Shown one piece after another: positions 27,274 through 36,507 of a stretch of 64,000 bases of DNA (position 1 is its first letter; every line of letters starts with the position of its first letter). The position numbers and the translations under genes are program-made. The stretch is from Komarekiella delphini-convector SJRDD-AB1 (GTDB taxonomy: Bacteria > Cyanobacteriota > Cyanobacteriia > Cyanobacteriales > Nostocaceae): contig NZ_VJXY01000033.1 in the NCBI RefSeq assembly GCF_014831675.1, positions 18,695 to 82,694 of the forward strand, read 5' to 3'. Under the pieces are notes generated by a model. That model searched no databases and was not told the origin of the DNA. It saw nothing but the letters and a program-made list of their open reading frames with translations.

Positions 27274-28008
27274 TTAGCGAATTGGTACAGCCCAACTTAA
27301 ACGAATAATCATCTGATGCAACTGTTCATCTGCTTCCATACCATCCTGAAACACAGAAGGAGCATCCCACAGAGGATAAGCTTGCATCCCATTCACACCC
27401 ACAACCTCACCGCGACGATTCAACAATGGGCCACCACTCATACCCTTTTCGAGATTATTGGTGTACCCCAGCTGATAGCCTCCTTCTAAAGGTTTGGGTA
27501 GCACCAGCGAAACCTTACCTTTAGCAAACGCAAAAACTTTTTCCTGAGATTCTTCTTCAGCAGCCCGAAACCCTGCAACAAAGACCTCATCTCCCACTGT
27601 TGGAGGAGAACCGAGGGATGCCACAGCATAAATATTACCAGTACTCTGGAATTGCAATAAAGCTAAATCATTTTTCCCAAAGTTCAAGTTTTTGGATAAA
27701 TTAGCTGCATGGATGCTACCATCCGGTGTTTGAATGCGATATGGGGCGTCACCTGCTTGCAACACATGAGCGTTGGTTAATACTGTATAAACAGAACCTT
27801 TTTTTTGCAGCAAAATTCCTGAGCCTAAGAAATCTGCTGACAAAACTTTAACGGTGATAGATTGCGCTTGTTGGTATTGTCCTGATTGCAAAACCTGGCA
27901 ATCATGGCTTGTACATGAGGCAGAAACACTGACAACTGGTGTCGATGCTGACAGTGTTATGGGTAAACTGCCAATATACATAACCAGTGCCAGTTTACGC
28001 CAATTCAT
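27274..28008 (-). CDS. Secreted trypsin-like serine protease, no TPR
   Basis: 244 residues from ATG 28008; the longer frame starts at TTG 28029. Signal peptide LALVMYIGSLPITLSASTP. Triad: His in VLTNAHVLQAGD, Asp in KNDLALLQFQS, Ser in EKGMSGGPLLNRRGEVVGVN. Lengths and spacing fit the protease domains of its two neighbours, but it lacks TPRs and is clearly more diverged. Second gene of the run; gap to the COP23 gene about 39 bp. Confidence 0.87.
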   Translation of the reverse strand: MNWRKLALVMYIGSLPITLSASTPVVSVSASCTSHDCQVLQSGQYQQAQSITVKVLSADFLGSGILLQKKGSVYTVLTNAHVLQAGDAPYRIQTPDGSIHAANLSKNLNFGKNDLALLQFQSTGNIYAVASLGSPPTVGDEVFVAGFRAAEEESQEKVFAFAKGKVSLVLPKPLEGGYQLGYTNNLEKGMSGGPLLNRRGEVVGVNGMQAYPLWDAPSVFQDGMEADEQLHQMIIRLSWAVPIR

Positions 28009-28047
28009 CTGAGTTTCCAGATAATACAAAATTGCGGTGCGATCGCA

Positions 28048-28647
28048 TCAAGGAGTATTACCTGAATCTTGATTGGACTCACTACTTGATTCAACTGTAG
28101 CGTTGTTTAGGTACGCATCAAATTCGATATTCAGCGCTTCCTCACTACTTTCATTTAGTACATTTCCAGCTACTAACCCACGGCGATTTAATAGCCTTCG
28201 CACAGTATCTCTGGCATTACTACCACGCCTGAGAGTGAATAACAAAGTGCTATCTGTACAAGCAGCGTTTTGATTAATAGCAGCACACACTACAGATTCC
28301 CCTCTCAATATCCCAGTTCTGATGTACTTTAAAGTACCGTTGTCATAACTTCTTTGAAATCTGCGAGATACCTCTTGACAACGGCGTTCAACTGTCCACT
28401 CTTTTGAGAAGTATTCCTGAGAAACCCATCTAATCATTGGTACATTCCTCCCATCCTGTGTACGGGCAAATGTGATTGGTATGCCCTTGCTCTTTGCACA
28501 GTAGAAGGTTGTGCCTCCTGCATAGCTAGGTTGACCGATGGTTGCAGTTGTGGTCAACACAGTCAGTGAAGCTATTGTAATTCCTGTCAACCCTTGACCA
28601 AATAACTTTAGTCTCATCATGAATGCGCGGCTTGTTAAAAAGAACAT
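28048..28647 (-). CDS. COP23-domain secreted protein
   Basis: 199 residues as drawn (ATG 28647); ATGs at 28620 and 28617 are alternatives that give a neater signal peptide (MRLKLFGQGLTGITIASLTV). The mature part has the COP23 pattern: TTFYCAKSKGIPITFARTQD, MIRWVSQEYF, RRCQEVSRRFQRSYDNGTLK, GILRGESVVCAAINQNAAC, LLFTLRRGSNARD, with four conserved cysteines likely forming two disulfides. COP23 was described as a circadian oscillating 23-kDa membrane-associated polypeptide in a unicellular cyanobacterium; molecular role unknown. First gene of the protease run, so probably cotranscribed and perhaps a substrate or regulator of the proteases. Confidence 0.8.
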   Translation of the reverse strand: MFFLTSRAFMMRLKLFGQGLTGITIASLTVLTTTATIGQPSYAGGTTFYCAKSKGIPITFARTQDGRNVPMIRWVSQEYFSKEWTVERRCQEVSRRFQRSYDNGTLKYIRTGILRGESVVCAAINQNAACTDSTLLFTLRRGSNARDTVRRLLNRRGLVAGNVLNESSEEALNIEFDAYLNNATVESSSESNQDSGNTP

Positions 28648-28870
28648 CAGTTATACTACGGATACTTGAGAAAAAGTGACAATACTTTCTAAGTATTTGT
28701 TCCCGATAATTGCCCCTGTGAGTTACACAACCACTGTATTGTAAATTAAGTTGATCATTTAAGTAAATAAAACAAACTTCTTAGCCCCAGCTAAGCATTT
28801 CTTAATTAGCTATTACTTTTTCTTGATTTATACTAAATTACAATACTTAATATGCATAATAATAGCTGGA

Positions 28871-30157
28871 ATGAAATATTCATTTTTTAAAAGAAATATA
28901 GAATTACTTAGCCAAAAGCTTAAAGAAAACTCGCGATCGCTCAAACAATGGTATTTAGATACACCAGAAAGAGCGCTATTAGAGGCTTACCAAGCAGCTC
29001 AAAGCATTAGAAACATCGAAATACAGCATTTTAATAACAAAAAAATATCTCCAAAATCAGCAGATTATACTAAAAATGTAATGTCTTATTGGCAAGGATA
29101 CCTGAATAAAAAGTTAACTATTATCAAGGTAAAACTTGCGGAATTTAGGCTAAGCCGAGGAATTATAAATATCTCTAATTCTCCTTTATTAGAAAAATTA
29201 AAATTTATTGATGAAGTCGTAGAAAAGTATAATATCAAAGATGAACTAATTAGCAACAGCCCAGTTAGACAAACTTCACAACCACTACAAATTGAACACA
29301 ATCAAGTCAAAAAACAGCCAGAATCATCTGATATTAATGGCGTTAAAGTTCCACCTTTAACTCAAAAAACTGGAGCTTTACCGAGGTCTATTGGCAGAAC
29401 AATTAATAAAATTAAAGCAGATTTTGCGCCACAGGCAGAAGAAGATTTTATCAGAAATTACCGGATTTCTAGGAGTAGGACAAAAACTGCTCTAAGATTT
29501 TTGATCCTTCTAATTATTGTGCCACTTTTAACCCAGCAAATATCTAAACAGTTTTTAATAACCCCTATATTAGATCGGATTAGAGGTGACAACGAAATTC
29601 AGATTTTCCTAAATTCTGACATGGAAGTAGAAGCTCTCGAAAAATTAAAGAGTTTTGAAGAACAATTGAGATTTCAGTATTTACTTGCTCAAGCACCACC
29701 ACTCTCGTCAGAGGTAATTAAAGAAAGTGTCAAAAACAAAGCAGTTGAGATAGCTGAGGAATTTCGCTTTAAAAGTAATAGCGCTATTAGCAATGTGTTT
29801 GCTGATTTGCTTTCACTGGTTGCTTTTGGTGTGGTAATTGCTTCGAGCAAAAGAGAAATTGTGACTGTGAAATTATTTCTAGACAATATTGTCTATGGAC
29901 TGAGTGACAGCGCCAAGGCCTTTTTAATTATTTTGTTTACAGATATATTTGTCGGATTTCACTCGCCACATGGATGGGAGGTTGTTCTGGAAACATTGGC
30001 AGAACATTTAGGTTTACCAGCTAGTAGAAACGCAATATTTTTATTTATTGCTACATTTCCTGTAATTTTAAATACTATCTTTAAATACTGGATATTCCGT
30101 TATCTCAGTCGCTTATCTCCATCAGCATTAGCTACATTGAAGGAGATGGATGAGTAA
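28871..30157 (+). CDS. pcxA: Proton extrusion protein PcxA (CemA/CotA family)
   Basis: 428 residues from ATG 28871; a longer frame from TTG 28823 adds a short hydrophobic stretch I do not trust. Light-induced Na+-dependent proton extrusion at the plasma membrane. Seen: RSLKQWYLDTPERALLEAYQ near the start, TALRFLILLIIVPLLTQQIS (TM1), SNVFADLLSLVAFGVVIASS, SDSAKAFLIILFTDIFVGFH, HSPHGWEVVLETLAEHLGLP, and VILNTIFKYWIFRYLSRLSP, the conserved CemA C-terminal block with four TMs. Variable linker about 130-200. Followed at once by a hairpin terminator. Confidence 0.9.
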   Translation: MKYSFFKRNIELLSQKLKENSRSLKQWYLDTPERALLEAYQAAQSIRNIEIQHFNNKKISPKSADYTKNVMSYWQGYLNKKLTIIKVKLAEFRLSRGIINISNSPLLEKLKFIDEVVEKYNIKDELISNSPVRQTSQPLQIEHNQVKKQPESSDINGVKVPPLTQKTGALPRSIGRTINKIKADFAPQAEEDFIRNYRISRSRTKTALRFLILLIIVPLLTQQISKQFLITPILDRIRGDNEIQIFLNSDMEVEALEKLKSFEEQLRFQYLLAQAPPLSSEVIKESVKNKAVEIAEEFRFKSNSAISNVFADLLSLVAFGVVIASSKREIVTVKLFLDNIVYGLSDSAKAFLIILFTDIFVGFHSPHGWEVVLETLAEHLGLPASRNAIFLFIATFPVILNTIFKYWIFRYLSRLSPSALATLKEMDE

Positions 30158-30158
30158 A

Positions 30159-30189
30159 GATTCCCGACTTCTTAAAAAAGTCGGGAATC
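30159..30189 (+). terminator. Hairpin after pcxA
   Basis: GATTCCCGACTT and AAGTCGGGAATC form a perfect 12-bp stem two bases after the pcxA stop, followed by TTGTTGTCTTG. A related palindrome is at 36890-36922, so it may be a mobile palindrome serving as terminator. Confidence 0.75.
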
Positions 30190-30252
30190 TTGTTGTCTTG
30201 TTGTTCAGTCTTGAATTCGCTAGGCTATTTATATCCTGGTTCTTTTCATGCT

Positions 30253-30741
30253 ATGGATTTTGAAGGCAAAGCCACCGCCCCAACTGCTACAGACAACGTT
30301 GAATTTGCTCAACCAGCTACCAATCGTAAGCGACTGGAACTACTGCGAGATACAGAGGCTCTACTGCGTCGCCCAACTGTAGCAACTCTAGTGCCAATCT
30401 TACCATCTAAGCTGAGTAACAGATTCCAAGCAGCCTCATCTTTAGCAGATGACTCCTTGAAGGAACTGGCAACAATTGATCTAAACGATATTAGCGATTT
30501 TGATCTGCGACCTGCAAGAATTCTTATTAGCTTAAGCTTTATTGGTTTTGGGGCGCTAATGATATTAGTGCTGTTACTTTACTTAAACACGTTACATCCA
30601 GAACTCAGTACGGTTGAACAAATTCGGCAGTATTGGTATCAATATATTTGGTTTGTCAGCTTGGGTGTTACGGGAATGTTTATCTTAGGTCGTGAGGCGA
30701 TGCGTCCTATTCCCAAACGGCGAAAGTCATATAAGCGTTAA
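30253..30741 (+). CDS. Two-TM cyanobacterial membrane protein, function unknown
   Basis: 162 residues from ATG 30253; the longer frame begins with TTG at 30190. A polar first half (RRPTVATLVPILPSKLSNRF, ELATIDLNDISDFDLRPARI) is followed by two TMs at about 98-120 (ILISLSFIGFGALMILVLLL) and 135-155 (YQYIWFVSLGVTGMFILG), ending in a basic tail EAMRPIPKRRKSYKR. No known domain. The 30.7-kb hairpin repeat follows directly after the stop. Confidence 0.6.
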   Translation: MDFEGKATAPTATDNVEFAQPATNRKRLELLRDTEALLRRPTVATLVPILPSKLSNRFQAASSLADDSLKELATIDLNDISDFDLRPARILISLSFIGFGALMILVLLLYLNTLHPELSTVEQIRQYWYQYIWFVSLGVTGMFILGREAMRPIPKRRKSYKR

Positions 30742-30742
30742 G

Positions 30743-30872
30743 CTCATCCCACCTTTAAAAGGGGATAACACGAAAGACTGTTGACTGTTGACTGTTAACC
30801 GTCAACGACCTAAAAAGGCGTCTTTCATCACCTACCGAGAAGCAATGAGTTTTCCCGACGCCTTTTTATAAA
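30743..30872 (+). repeat. Hairpin repeat element, copy 2 (first copy at 12133-12264)
   Basis: Same order as copy 1: ctcatcccacc, gttgactgttaaccgtcaac, then ggcgtctttcatcacctacc to tttcccgacgcc, then tttttataaa. Here the outer GGCGTC/GACGCC arms pair fully and the T run follows, a good hairpin terminator on the plus strand. It could end the upstream gene's transcript or be the 3' end of a small RNA. Confidence 0.7.
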
Positions 30873-30982
30873 TTTATGTAGGTAAGCACTGTCTTTGATG
30901 TTGATCAGCAAAAATAATATAGATGTAATATTTACAATGCAAAATATAACTGGGTACAAGCACAATATTGGAGCTATGTTAC

Positions 30983-31852
30983 ATGAATCATGATGCTTTC
31001 ATTGTTCCACCAGGTTCAAAGATTTCTCTGCCAAAAAATTATGATCCAGCTTATAAAACTCAATTTCATGAAAAAACTGATGCTGCAACAAAATTGCAGG
31101 CAGATGTTATTAAATTAGCAAATTACCAAAATATTCTCTATGCTCAAAATACTTATGCTTTGTTAATTATTTTTCAGGCAATGGACGCTGCTGGGAAAGA
31201 TAGCACAATTAAACATGTGATGTCTGGTGTAAATCCCCAAGGATGTCAGGTGTATAGTTTCAAGGAACCTAGTGCGGAAGAACTAGACCATGACTATCTG
31301 TGGCGCTCAATGAAAGCTTTGCCAGAACGAGGTCGAATTGGGATATTCAACCGCTCATACTATGAAGAAGTATTAGTAGCTCGTGTCCATCCAGAAATTC
31401 TCCAAAAACAACAACTACCCCAAATACCTAATGGCAATCGGATTTGGAAGCAGCGTTTTGAAGAAATCAATAACTTTGAAAAATATTTGGTAAATAATGG
31501 TGTTATCGTCTTGAAGTTTTTTCTCAATATCTCTAAGTCTGAGCAGAAAAAACGCTTTTTTGAAAGGATTGAATCGCCTGACAAACATTGGAAATTTTCA
31601 GCCAGTGATGTCAAAGAACGAGCTTTTTGGGATGATTATATGAATGCTTATGAAGAAGTTTTTAATAATACTAGTACTGAATGGGCCCCGTGGTATATTG
31701 TTCCTGCCGATCGCAAATGGTTTACACGCTTGGTAGTCGCTGATATTATCTGCACAAAATTACAAGAACTAAATCTGAAATACCCCACTCTCCTTGAGGA
31801 ACATAAACAGCAACTTTTACAAGCTAAACAGATTCTAGAGCAAGAAAATTAA
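30983..31852 (+). CDS. Polyphosphate kinase 2 family protein
   Basis: 289 residues from ATG 30983, with GGAG at a good distance; the longer frame starts at TTG 30968. PPK2 enzymes move phosphate between polyphosphate and nucleoside mono- or diphosphates. Seen: Walker [41 protein letters not shown], lid [13 protein letters not shown], Walker [41 protein letters not shown] and [17 protein letters not shown]. Length and single domain fit the PPK2 classes that phosphorylate AMP/ADP. Probably a polyP-driven ATP-regenerating enzyme. Monocistronic. Confidence 0.9.
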   Translation: MNHDAFIVPPGSKISLPKNYDPAYKTQFHEKTDAATKLQADVIKLANYQNILYAQNTYALLIIFQAMDAAGKDSTIKHVMSGVNPQGCQVYSFKEPSAEELDHDYLWRSMKALPERGRIGIFNRSYYEEVLVARVHPEILQKQQLPQIPNGNRIWKQRFEEINNFEKYLVNNGVIVLKFFLNISKSEQKKRFFERIESPDKHWKFSASDVKERAFWDDYMNAYEEVFNNTSTEWAPWYIVPADRKWFTRLVVADIICTKLQELNLKYPTLLEEHKQQLLQAKQILEQEN

Positions 31853-32094
31853 CTCTCTAACTCAACAGGAAAGTACTGAACCTGCTGAAATATACTGTAT
31901 AATATAGGAATTAAGTTTGATGTTTGAAAAAATTCAGTACGCTTGAAACTTAAGTGTAAGGTGAGCATTGCCCACCCAACGTGTATTTCCAAAATCAAAT
32001 ACTAGTCCTAATATATACAGCTAAAAAAATCACTTCAGAGTTATTAAAGCTACTTGTAACTATTGAATGGCTATATAATCACAGCCGAAAAATC

Positions 32095-32718
32095 ATGGCA
32101 AAAATGGCAGAAAATGCCAACAATCATCCACCTCAATTTACTAATGCTGCTTTCGATATAGTAGCTCTGGCAGCTTCAGCAGGTGGGTTGGCTGCCATAA
32201 CTGAAGTATTATCGAATCTGCCCGCCGAATTTACAGCCGCGATCGCCGTTGTCCAACACCTAGACCCCCGGCATCGCTCGCTAATGGCAGAAATTCTCAG
32301 TCGGCGTACTATTATAAGTGTCAAGCAGGCAGAAGAGGGAAACAATCTTACCCCAGGAATAGTTTATATTGCCCCACCCAACCGTCACCTCCTGGTCAAC
32401 TGTGATGGTACACTCTCCTTATCCCAATCGGAATTAGTACATTTTCTGCGCCCTTCTGCTGACCTATTATTTGAATCAGTTGCAGCCAGTTACAAAGACC
32501 GGGCGATCGCCGTTGTACTCAGTGGAACTGGTAGCGACGGAGCGATGGGTGTAGAAGCAATCCACAAAATGGGCGGTACAGTTATTGCCCAAGACGAAAA
32601 AACTGCCGAATTTGCCGGGATGCCCTCCGCAGCAATTCAAACTGGCTATGTAGATTTCATTCTCCCCTTAAATGAAATCTCCCATGCCTTAGTAACTCTA
32701 GTCATGGGTAATGCTTGA
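32095..32718 (+). CDS. Stand-alone CheB methylesterase domain protein
   Basis: 207 residues from ATG 32095; the longer frame starts at a GTG. Only the CheB esterase domain is present, with catalytic Ser in ALAASAGGLAAI, His in VVQHLDPRHRSLMAEILSRR and Asp in LSGTGSDGAMGVEAIHKMGG. The receiver domain that normally gates CheB is missing. CheR-PAS follows 169 bp downstream on the same strand. In many bacteria CheB-CheR-PAS are fused parts of one sensor; here they are two genes. There is no MCP or CheA in the window, so a role outside classical chemotaxis is likely. Confidence 0.88.
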   Translation: MAKMAENANNHPPQFTNAAFDIVALAASAGGLAAITEVLSNLPAEFTAAIAVVQHLDPRHRSLMAEILSRRTIISVKQAEEGNNLTPGIVYIAPPNRHLLVNCDGTLSLSQSELVHFLRPSADLLFESVAASYKDRAIAVVLSGTGSDGAMGVEAIHKMGGTVIAQDEKTAEFAGMPSAAIQTGYVDFILPLNEISHALVTLVMGNA

Positions 32719-32887
32719 AAGGGACTGGGTATTGGGGATTGGGGATTGGGGACTGGGGACTGGGGATTGGGAATAAATTTTCCCCTCTGCCCCTCTGCCC
32801 CTCTGCCCCTCTGCCCCTCTGCCCCTCTGCCCCTCTGCCCCTCTACTCCCCTGCCCCCCTGCCCCTCTCCCCCTCTCCCCCTCTGCT
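32719..32887. repeat. Low-complexity tandem repeats between cheB-like and cheR-like genes
   Basis: 32724-32772 is made of ggggattggggactgg-type units; 32782-32884 is an array of the 8-bp unit cccctctg, about a dozen copies with drift. Slippage-prone, non-coding spacer running right up to the CheR start. Confidence 0.85.
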
Positions 32888-34783
32888 ATGACTTCCACAG
32901 AAAGAGATCCTGAATTTGAAAATCTACTGGTTTATCTCAGACACAGCCGGGGCTTTGATTTCACAGGCTATAAACGTTCAACTTTGATGCGTCGGGCACG
33001 CAAGCGAATGCAATCGTTGAGTATAGAGAGTTTTGGAGATTACCTGGATTACTTAGAGGTTCACCCAGAAGAATTCAATCTTCTCTTCAACACCATCTTG
33101 ATTAATGTCACCGCCTTTTTTCGGGATGCCTGCGCCTGGGAATACCTGGCAGAGCATGTGCTACCCAATCTAATTAGGGAGAAACAAAATTCTGACCAAA
33201 TCCGCATCTGGAGTGCTGGCTGTGCTTCTGGGGAAGAGGCTTATACCTTGGCAATACTGATGGCTGAAATTTTGGGAGCCGAGGAATTTCGCCAACGGGT
33301 GAAAATTTATGCCACAGATGTAGATGAAGATGCTCTTAATCAGGCTCGCCAAGCTGTATATTCAGCAAAAGATGTCCAGGCGGTTTCAGATGAACTGCGG
33401 CAAAAATATTTTGAGCTTGTAGGCAACCGCTATGTCTTTCGTCAAGACCTACGCCGCTCAGTAATTTTTGGTCGTCATGACTTACTTCAAGATGCGCCGA
33501 TTTCCCGCTTAGACTTGCTAGTTAGTCGCAACACACTGATGTATTTTAACTCTGAGGCTCAGGGACGAATTCTAGCTCGGTTTCACTTCGCCCTTAATGA
33601 TACAGGCTATCTGTTTTTGGGGAAAGCAGAGATGCTGTTGATGCATTCGAGTCTGTTCACCCCAGTAGACTTAAAAAACCGGATATTTACTAAGATATCG
33701 TCAGTGAATACGCGCGATCGCCTCCTAGTTATAGCAAATGCAGCAGATGACGAATCTAGCAGCCGTTTGTCTCGAAACCTCCGCCTGCGAGACATGGGGT
33801 TTGATACAGCACCGATCGCTCAAGTAGTCATTGATATTAATGGTATTCTGGTGATAGCAAACGAGCAGGCGCGAAGTTTGTTTGCTCTTTCACCGAGAGA
33901 TTTATCACGTCCCTTCCAAGATCTGGAACTTTCCTATCGACCATTGGAGTTGCGATCGCTGATTGAACGAGCTTACACAGAATGCCGCACCATCAATCTG
34001 ACAAATGTAGAGCGTTATTTATCCAGCAACGAAAAGCAGTATTTAGATGTACGGATCATGCCTTTGCAAGACACCGACAACAGTTTTTTAGGTGTTAGTA
34101 TTGCTTTTCATGATGTCACCCGTTATATTCAACTCCAAGAAGCACTGCAACGCTCCAGACAAGAATTAGAAACTACCAACGAAGAACTCCAATCTACTAA
34201 TGAAGAATTAGAAACTACTAACGAAGAACTTCAATCTACTAATGAAGAATTAGAAACTACTAACGAAGAACTTCAATCTACTAATGAAGAGTTGGAGACA
34301 ATGAACGAAGAACTTCAATCTACTAATGAAGAATTACAAACAATTAATAACGAACTCTCGCAGCGGACTATAGAACTTAACCGGACAAATGTATTCCTCG
34401 TCTCTATTCTCAGAAGTCTCCAAACTGGAGTAGTAGTGATTGATAATAGCTTTAATATCTTAATTTGGAATTATATGGTAGAGGATTTGTGGGGTTTACG
34501 GACTGAAGAAGTTCTAGGAAAATCTATCTTTAGTTTAGATATTGGACTGCCCGTTGAGCAATTGCGATCGCCACTTCGCGAGTCTCTATCCAAAAAAAAT
34601 CAATTTCAAGAAATGATCTTTGATGCTACTAATCGTCGGGGTAAACAAATAAAATGTTACCTAGCAATTACTCCCCTACTCGGCATTGAAATAGAGGGAG
34701 CAGTTTTAATGATGGTAGATGTAGAGAAAGTGAACAGTATGATTTCTACACAAGAAATTGAGGAACGGCGACAACAACAGTAA
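32888..34783 (+). CDS. CheR methyltransferase with PAS domains and a repeat-encoded coiled coil
   Basis: 631 residues. CheR N domain (FEDYLRHSRGFDFTGYKRST-like opening, LLVYLRHSRGFDFTGYKRST), then SAM-binding CheR domain (IRIWSAGCASGEEAYTLAIL, IYATDVDEDALNQAR, FGRHDLLQDAPISRLDLLVS). A PAS domain lies at about 300-410 (IAQVVIDINGILVIANEQAR) and a second at about 510-600 (GVVVIDNSFNILIWNYMVED). Between them a coiled coil of 14-residue units (NEELQSTNEELETT) is repeated about four times. In the usual motif NCPYF the equivalent text is SRNTLMYF. Fused CheB-CheR-PAS-kinase proteins share this coiled coil; no kinase here. Confidence 0.9.
   Translation: MTSTERDPEFENLLVYLRHSRGFDFTGYKRSTLMRRARKRMQSLSIESFGDYLDYLEVHPEEFNLLFNTILINVTAFFRDACAWEYLAEHVLPNLIREKQNSDQIRIWSAGCASGEEAYTLAILMAEILGAEEFRQRVKIYATDVDEDALNQARQAVYSAKDVQAVSDELRQKYFELVGNRYVFRQDLRRSVIFGRHDLLQDAPISRLDLLVSRNTLMYFNSEAQGRILARFHFALNDTGYLFLGKAEMLLMHSSLFTPVDLKNRIFTKISSVNTRDRLLVIANAADDESSSRLSRNLRLRDMGFDTAPIAQVVIDINGILVIANEQARSLFALSPRDLSRPFQDLELSYRPLELRSLIERAYTECRTINLTNVERYLSSNEKQYLDVRIMPLQDTDNSFLGVSIAFHDVTRYIQLQEALQRSRQELETTNEELQSTNEELETTNEELQSTNEELETTNEELQSTNEELETMNEELQSTNEELQTINNELSQRTIELNRTNVFLVSILRSLQTGVVVIDNSFNILIWNYMVEDLWGLRTEEVLGKSIFSLDIGLPVEQLRSPLRESLSKKNQFQEMIFDATNRRGKQIKCYLAITPLLGIEIEGAVLMMVDVEKVNSMISTQEIEERRQQQ
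34163..34372 (+). repeat. 42-bp tandem repeat inside the CheR-PAS gene
   Basis: Four near-identical 42-bp units (34163-34330) and a decayed fifth, each gaattagaaactactaacg followed by aagaacttcaatctactaat and gaa. They encode the 14-residue coiled-coil unit. Copies 2 and 3 are almost identical, which suggests recent unequal crossover and length polymorphism. Confidence 0.9.
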
Positions 34784-34886
34784 TAAGGGGGGAGAGGGGT
34801 AGAGGGGTAGAGAGGCAGGGGAGGTAGAGGGGCAGAGGGGGAAAATGGAAAAATTTCTTCCCATTCCCCATTCCCCATTATCGAGG

Positions 34887-36116
34887 TTACAATACCTGCT
34901 CAAAAGCCTCAATTAGGCGGTCAACTTCCTCAAGCGTGTTGTAATGTACCATGCTCACGCGTACTATTCCATTTTGCGAAGCTAACCCCAAGTATTCAAT
35001 TAGCCTTTTAGCATAAAAGTCTCCGTAGCGAATTCCGATGTAATGTGGGTCAATTTTGATAGGGATGGTCGAGCTATCAATTCCATCTACTACAAAAGAT
35101 ATAGTGGGTACACGCGTATGGTTAGCTTTCAATTGACCGAGCACACGTACATTAGACTTGTCGTTGAGGTAGTCTAGTAAGCGATCGCCTATCTTCTCTT
35201 CATGCATACTGATTAAATCAAAGACTTGCACCATTTGACTTCTCAAATCAGTTGTAGTTTGATTGCCATAGTGTATTTGTGCTAGTTCACTCAAATAATC
35301 ACATAAACCTAACATTCCATAACTCAATTCAAAATTAACATTACCTAATTGAAACTTATAAGGAATATCTGTCTGAGTAATAAAATAATGATTAAGACCA
35401 GGCATTTTTAATAAATGTTCTTCTTTGCCATAAAGCAAAGCATGATGTGGCCCGTAAACTTTATAAAAACTCAAAGCATAGAAATCCACATCTAAATCTT
35501 GGACATCAACTAATCTATGCGGCGCATAAGCAACACCATCCACACAAATCATTGCCCCACGTTCATGTACAAATGCAGCAATTTTTTTAATAGGGTTGAT
35601 AGTTCCCAAAATATTAGAAGCATGAGTTAATGCTACTAGTTTTGTGCGTTGACTCATTAATGGTTCTAAATCTTCTAAATGCAATTCCAAGGTATCTGGA
35701 CAGATTTGCCAGACTTTAATCTTCATTCCTTGTTCTTCTAAAGCAACCCAAGCCCCAATATTGGCTTCATGGTCACAATTAGTAACAATAATCTCATCAC
35801 CAGGTGCGAAAGTTTGACTCAAACACATTGAGAGAACTTTCAACATCATTGTAGTCGATGGCCCCATGACCACTTCTCTAGGAGACTTGGCATTAATAAA
35901 AGTAGCCATTCCTCTTGTTGCTAATGCCAAGCGTTCTCCTGCTAGTTGAGAAATTGCATAAGAAGCACCCAATTGGACATCAGATGTCAACAGAAATTCA
36001 CTAATCCTATCTACTACTTTCTTTAAGGTTTGTGAACCGCCAGCATTATCAAAAAAAGTCCATTCACCAGCTAAGGCAGGAAAATATTGACGAACTTTAT
36101 CAAGATTCAAGATCAA
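34887..36116 (-). CDS. Cysteine desulfurase-like PLP protein (class V aminotransferase)
   Basis: 409 residues from TTG 36116, which has GAGGG eight bases upstream. An ATG at 36221 would add about 35 residues of poor quality read from spacer repeats. Fold-type I PLP enzyme: WTFFDNAGGSQTLKKVVDRI, VVMGPSTTMMLKVLSMCL, VTNCDHEANIGAWVALEEQG, ICVDGVAYAPHRLVDVQDLD, PLP-binding Lys in ALSFYKVYGPHHALLYGK, VRVSMVHYNTLEEVDRLIEA. In the loop where SufS/CsdA carry the catalytic Cys I see IGIRYGDFYAKRLIEYLGL with no Cys. Desulfurase activity is therefore doubtful; substrate unknown. Confidence 0.85.
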   Translation of the reverse strand: MILNLDKVRQYFPALAGEWTFFDNAGGSQTLKKVVDRISEFLLTSDVQLGASYAISQLAGERLALATRGMATFINAKSPREVVMGPSTTMMLKVLSMCLSQTFAPGDEIIVTNCDHEANIGAWVALEEQGMKIKVWQICPDTLELHLEDLEPLMSQRTKLVALTHASNILGTINPIKKIAAFVHERGAMICVDGVAYAPHRLVDVQDLDVDFYALSFYKVYGPHHALLYGKEEHLLKMPGLNHYFITQTDIPYKFQLGNVNFELSYGMLGLCDYLSELAQIHYGNQTTTDLRSQMVQVFDLISMHEEKIGDRLLDYLNDKSNVRVLGQLKANHTRVPTISFVVDGIDSSTIPIKIDPHYIGIRYGDFYAKRLIEYLGLASQNGIVRVSMVHYNTLEEVDRLIEAFEQVL

Positions 36117-36507
36117 AGTAGAAACCCTCAAGCAAATATAGAAAGATGAGTTAAATAACAGATAATGAAGGTTGAGATAAGAACGAAAAACTTTTATTCT
36201 TAACTTTTCTTCATTCTTCATTATGTATTCTTTAGCCTAGCTTACTTTTAGCAAGTCATCCAGAGAGCGTCTGCATACTTTTTTGTTTACAACTTGTTAC
36301 GCTATCGTTTTTAGTTTGTGAAAATACCTCTATAGGGGGTTCCCTTGAGATCTGAAAAAGTATCTAACTAAAGTATCTGAGTTACAGCAAACATTTATGT
36401 TTTTATTCTTCACAATTTACTTCAAGTTTTTTGATAAGTTAAAGGTAGAGCCAAAAAATTTATTATTTTGACTCTTAATGCCTTGATCAAAAGCGAGGTA
36501 ACGAGCT
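36117..36507. other. Divergent intergenic region
   Basis: About 390 bp holding the promoters of the PLP-enzyme and DUF4327 genes. 36130-36225 is a spacer repeat of the type ttcattcttcattatg. No gene supported. Confidence 0.4.

Noticed and set aside
28823-28870. N-terminal extension of PcxA from TTG
   Set aside because: ATG 28871 matches the family start better.
34163-34372. CRISPR-like repeat
   Set aside because: In frame inside CheR-PAS and encoding a coiled coil.
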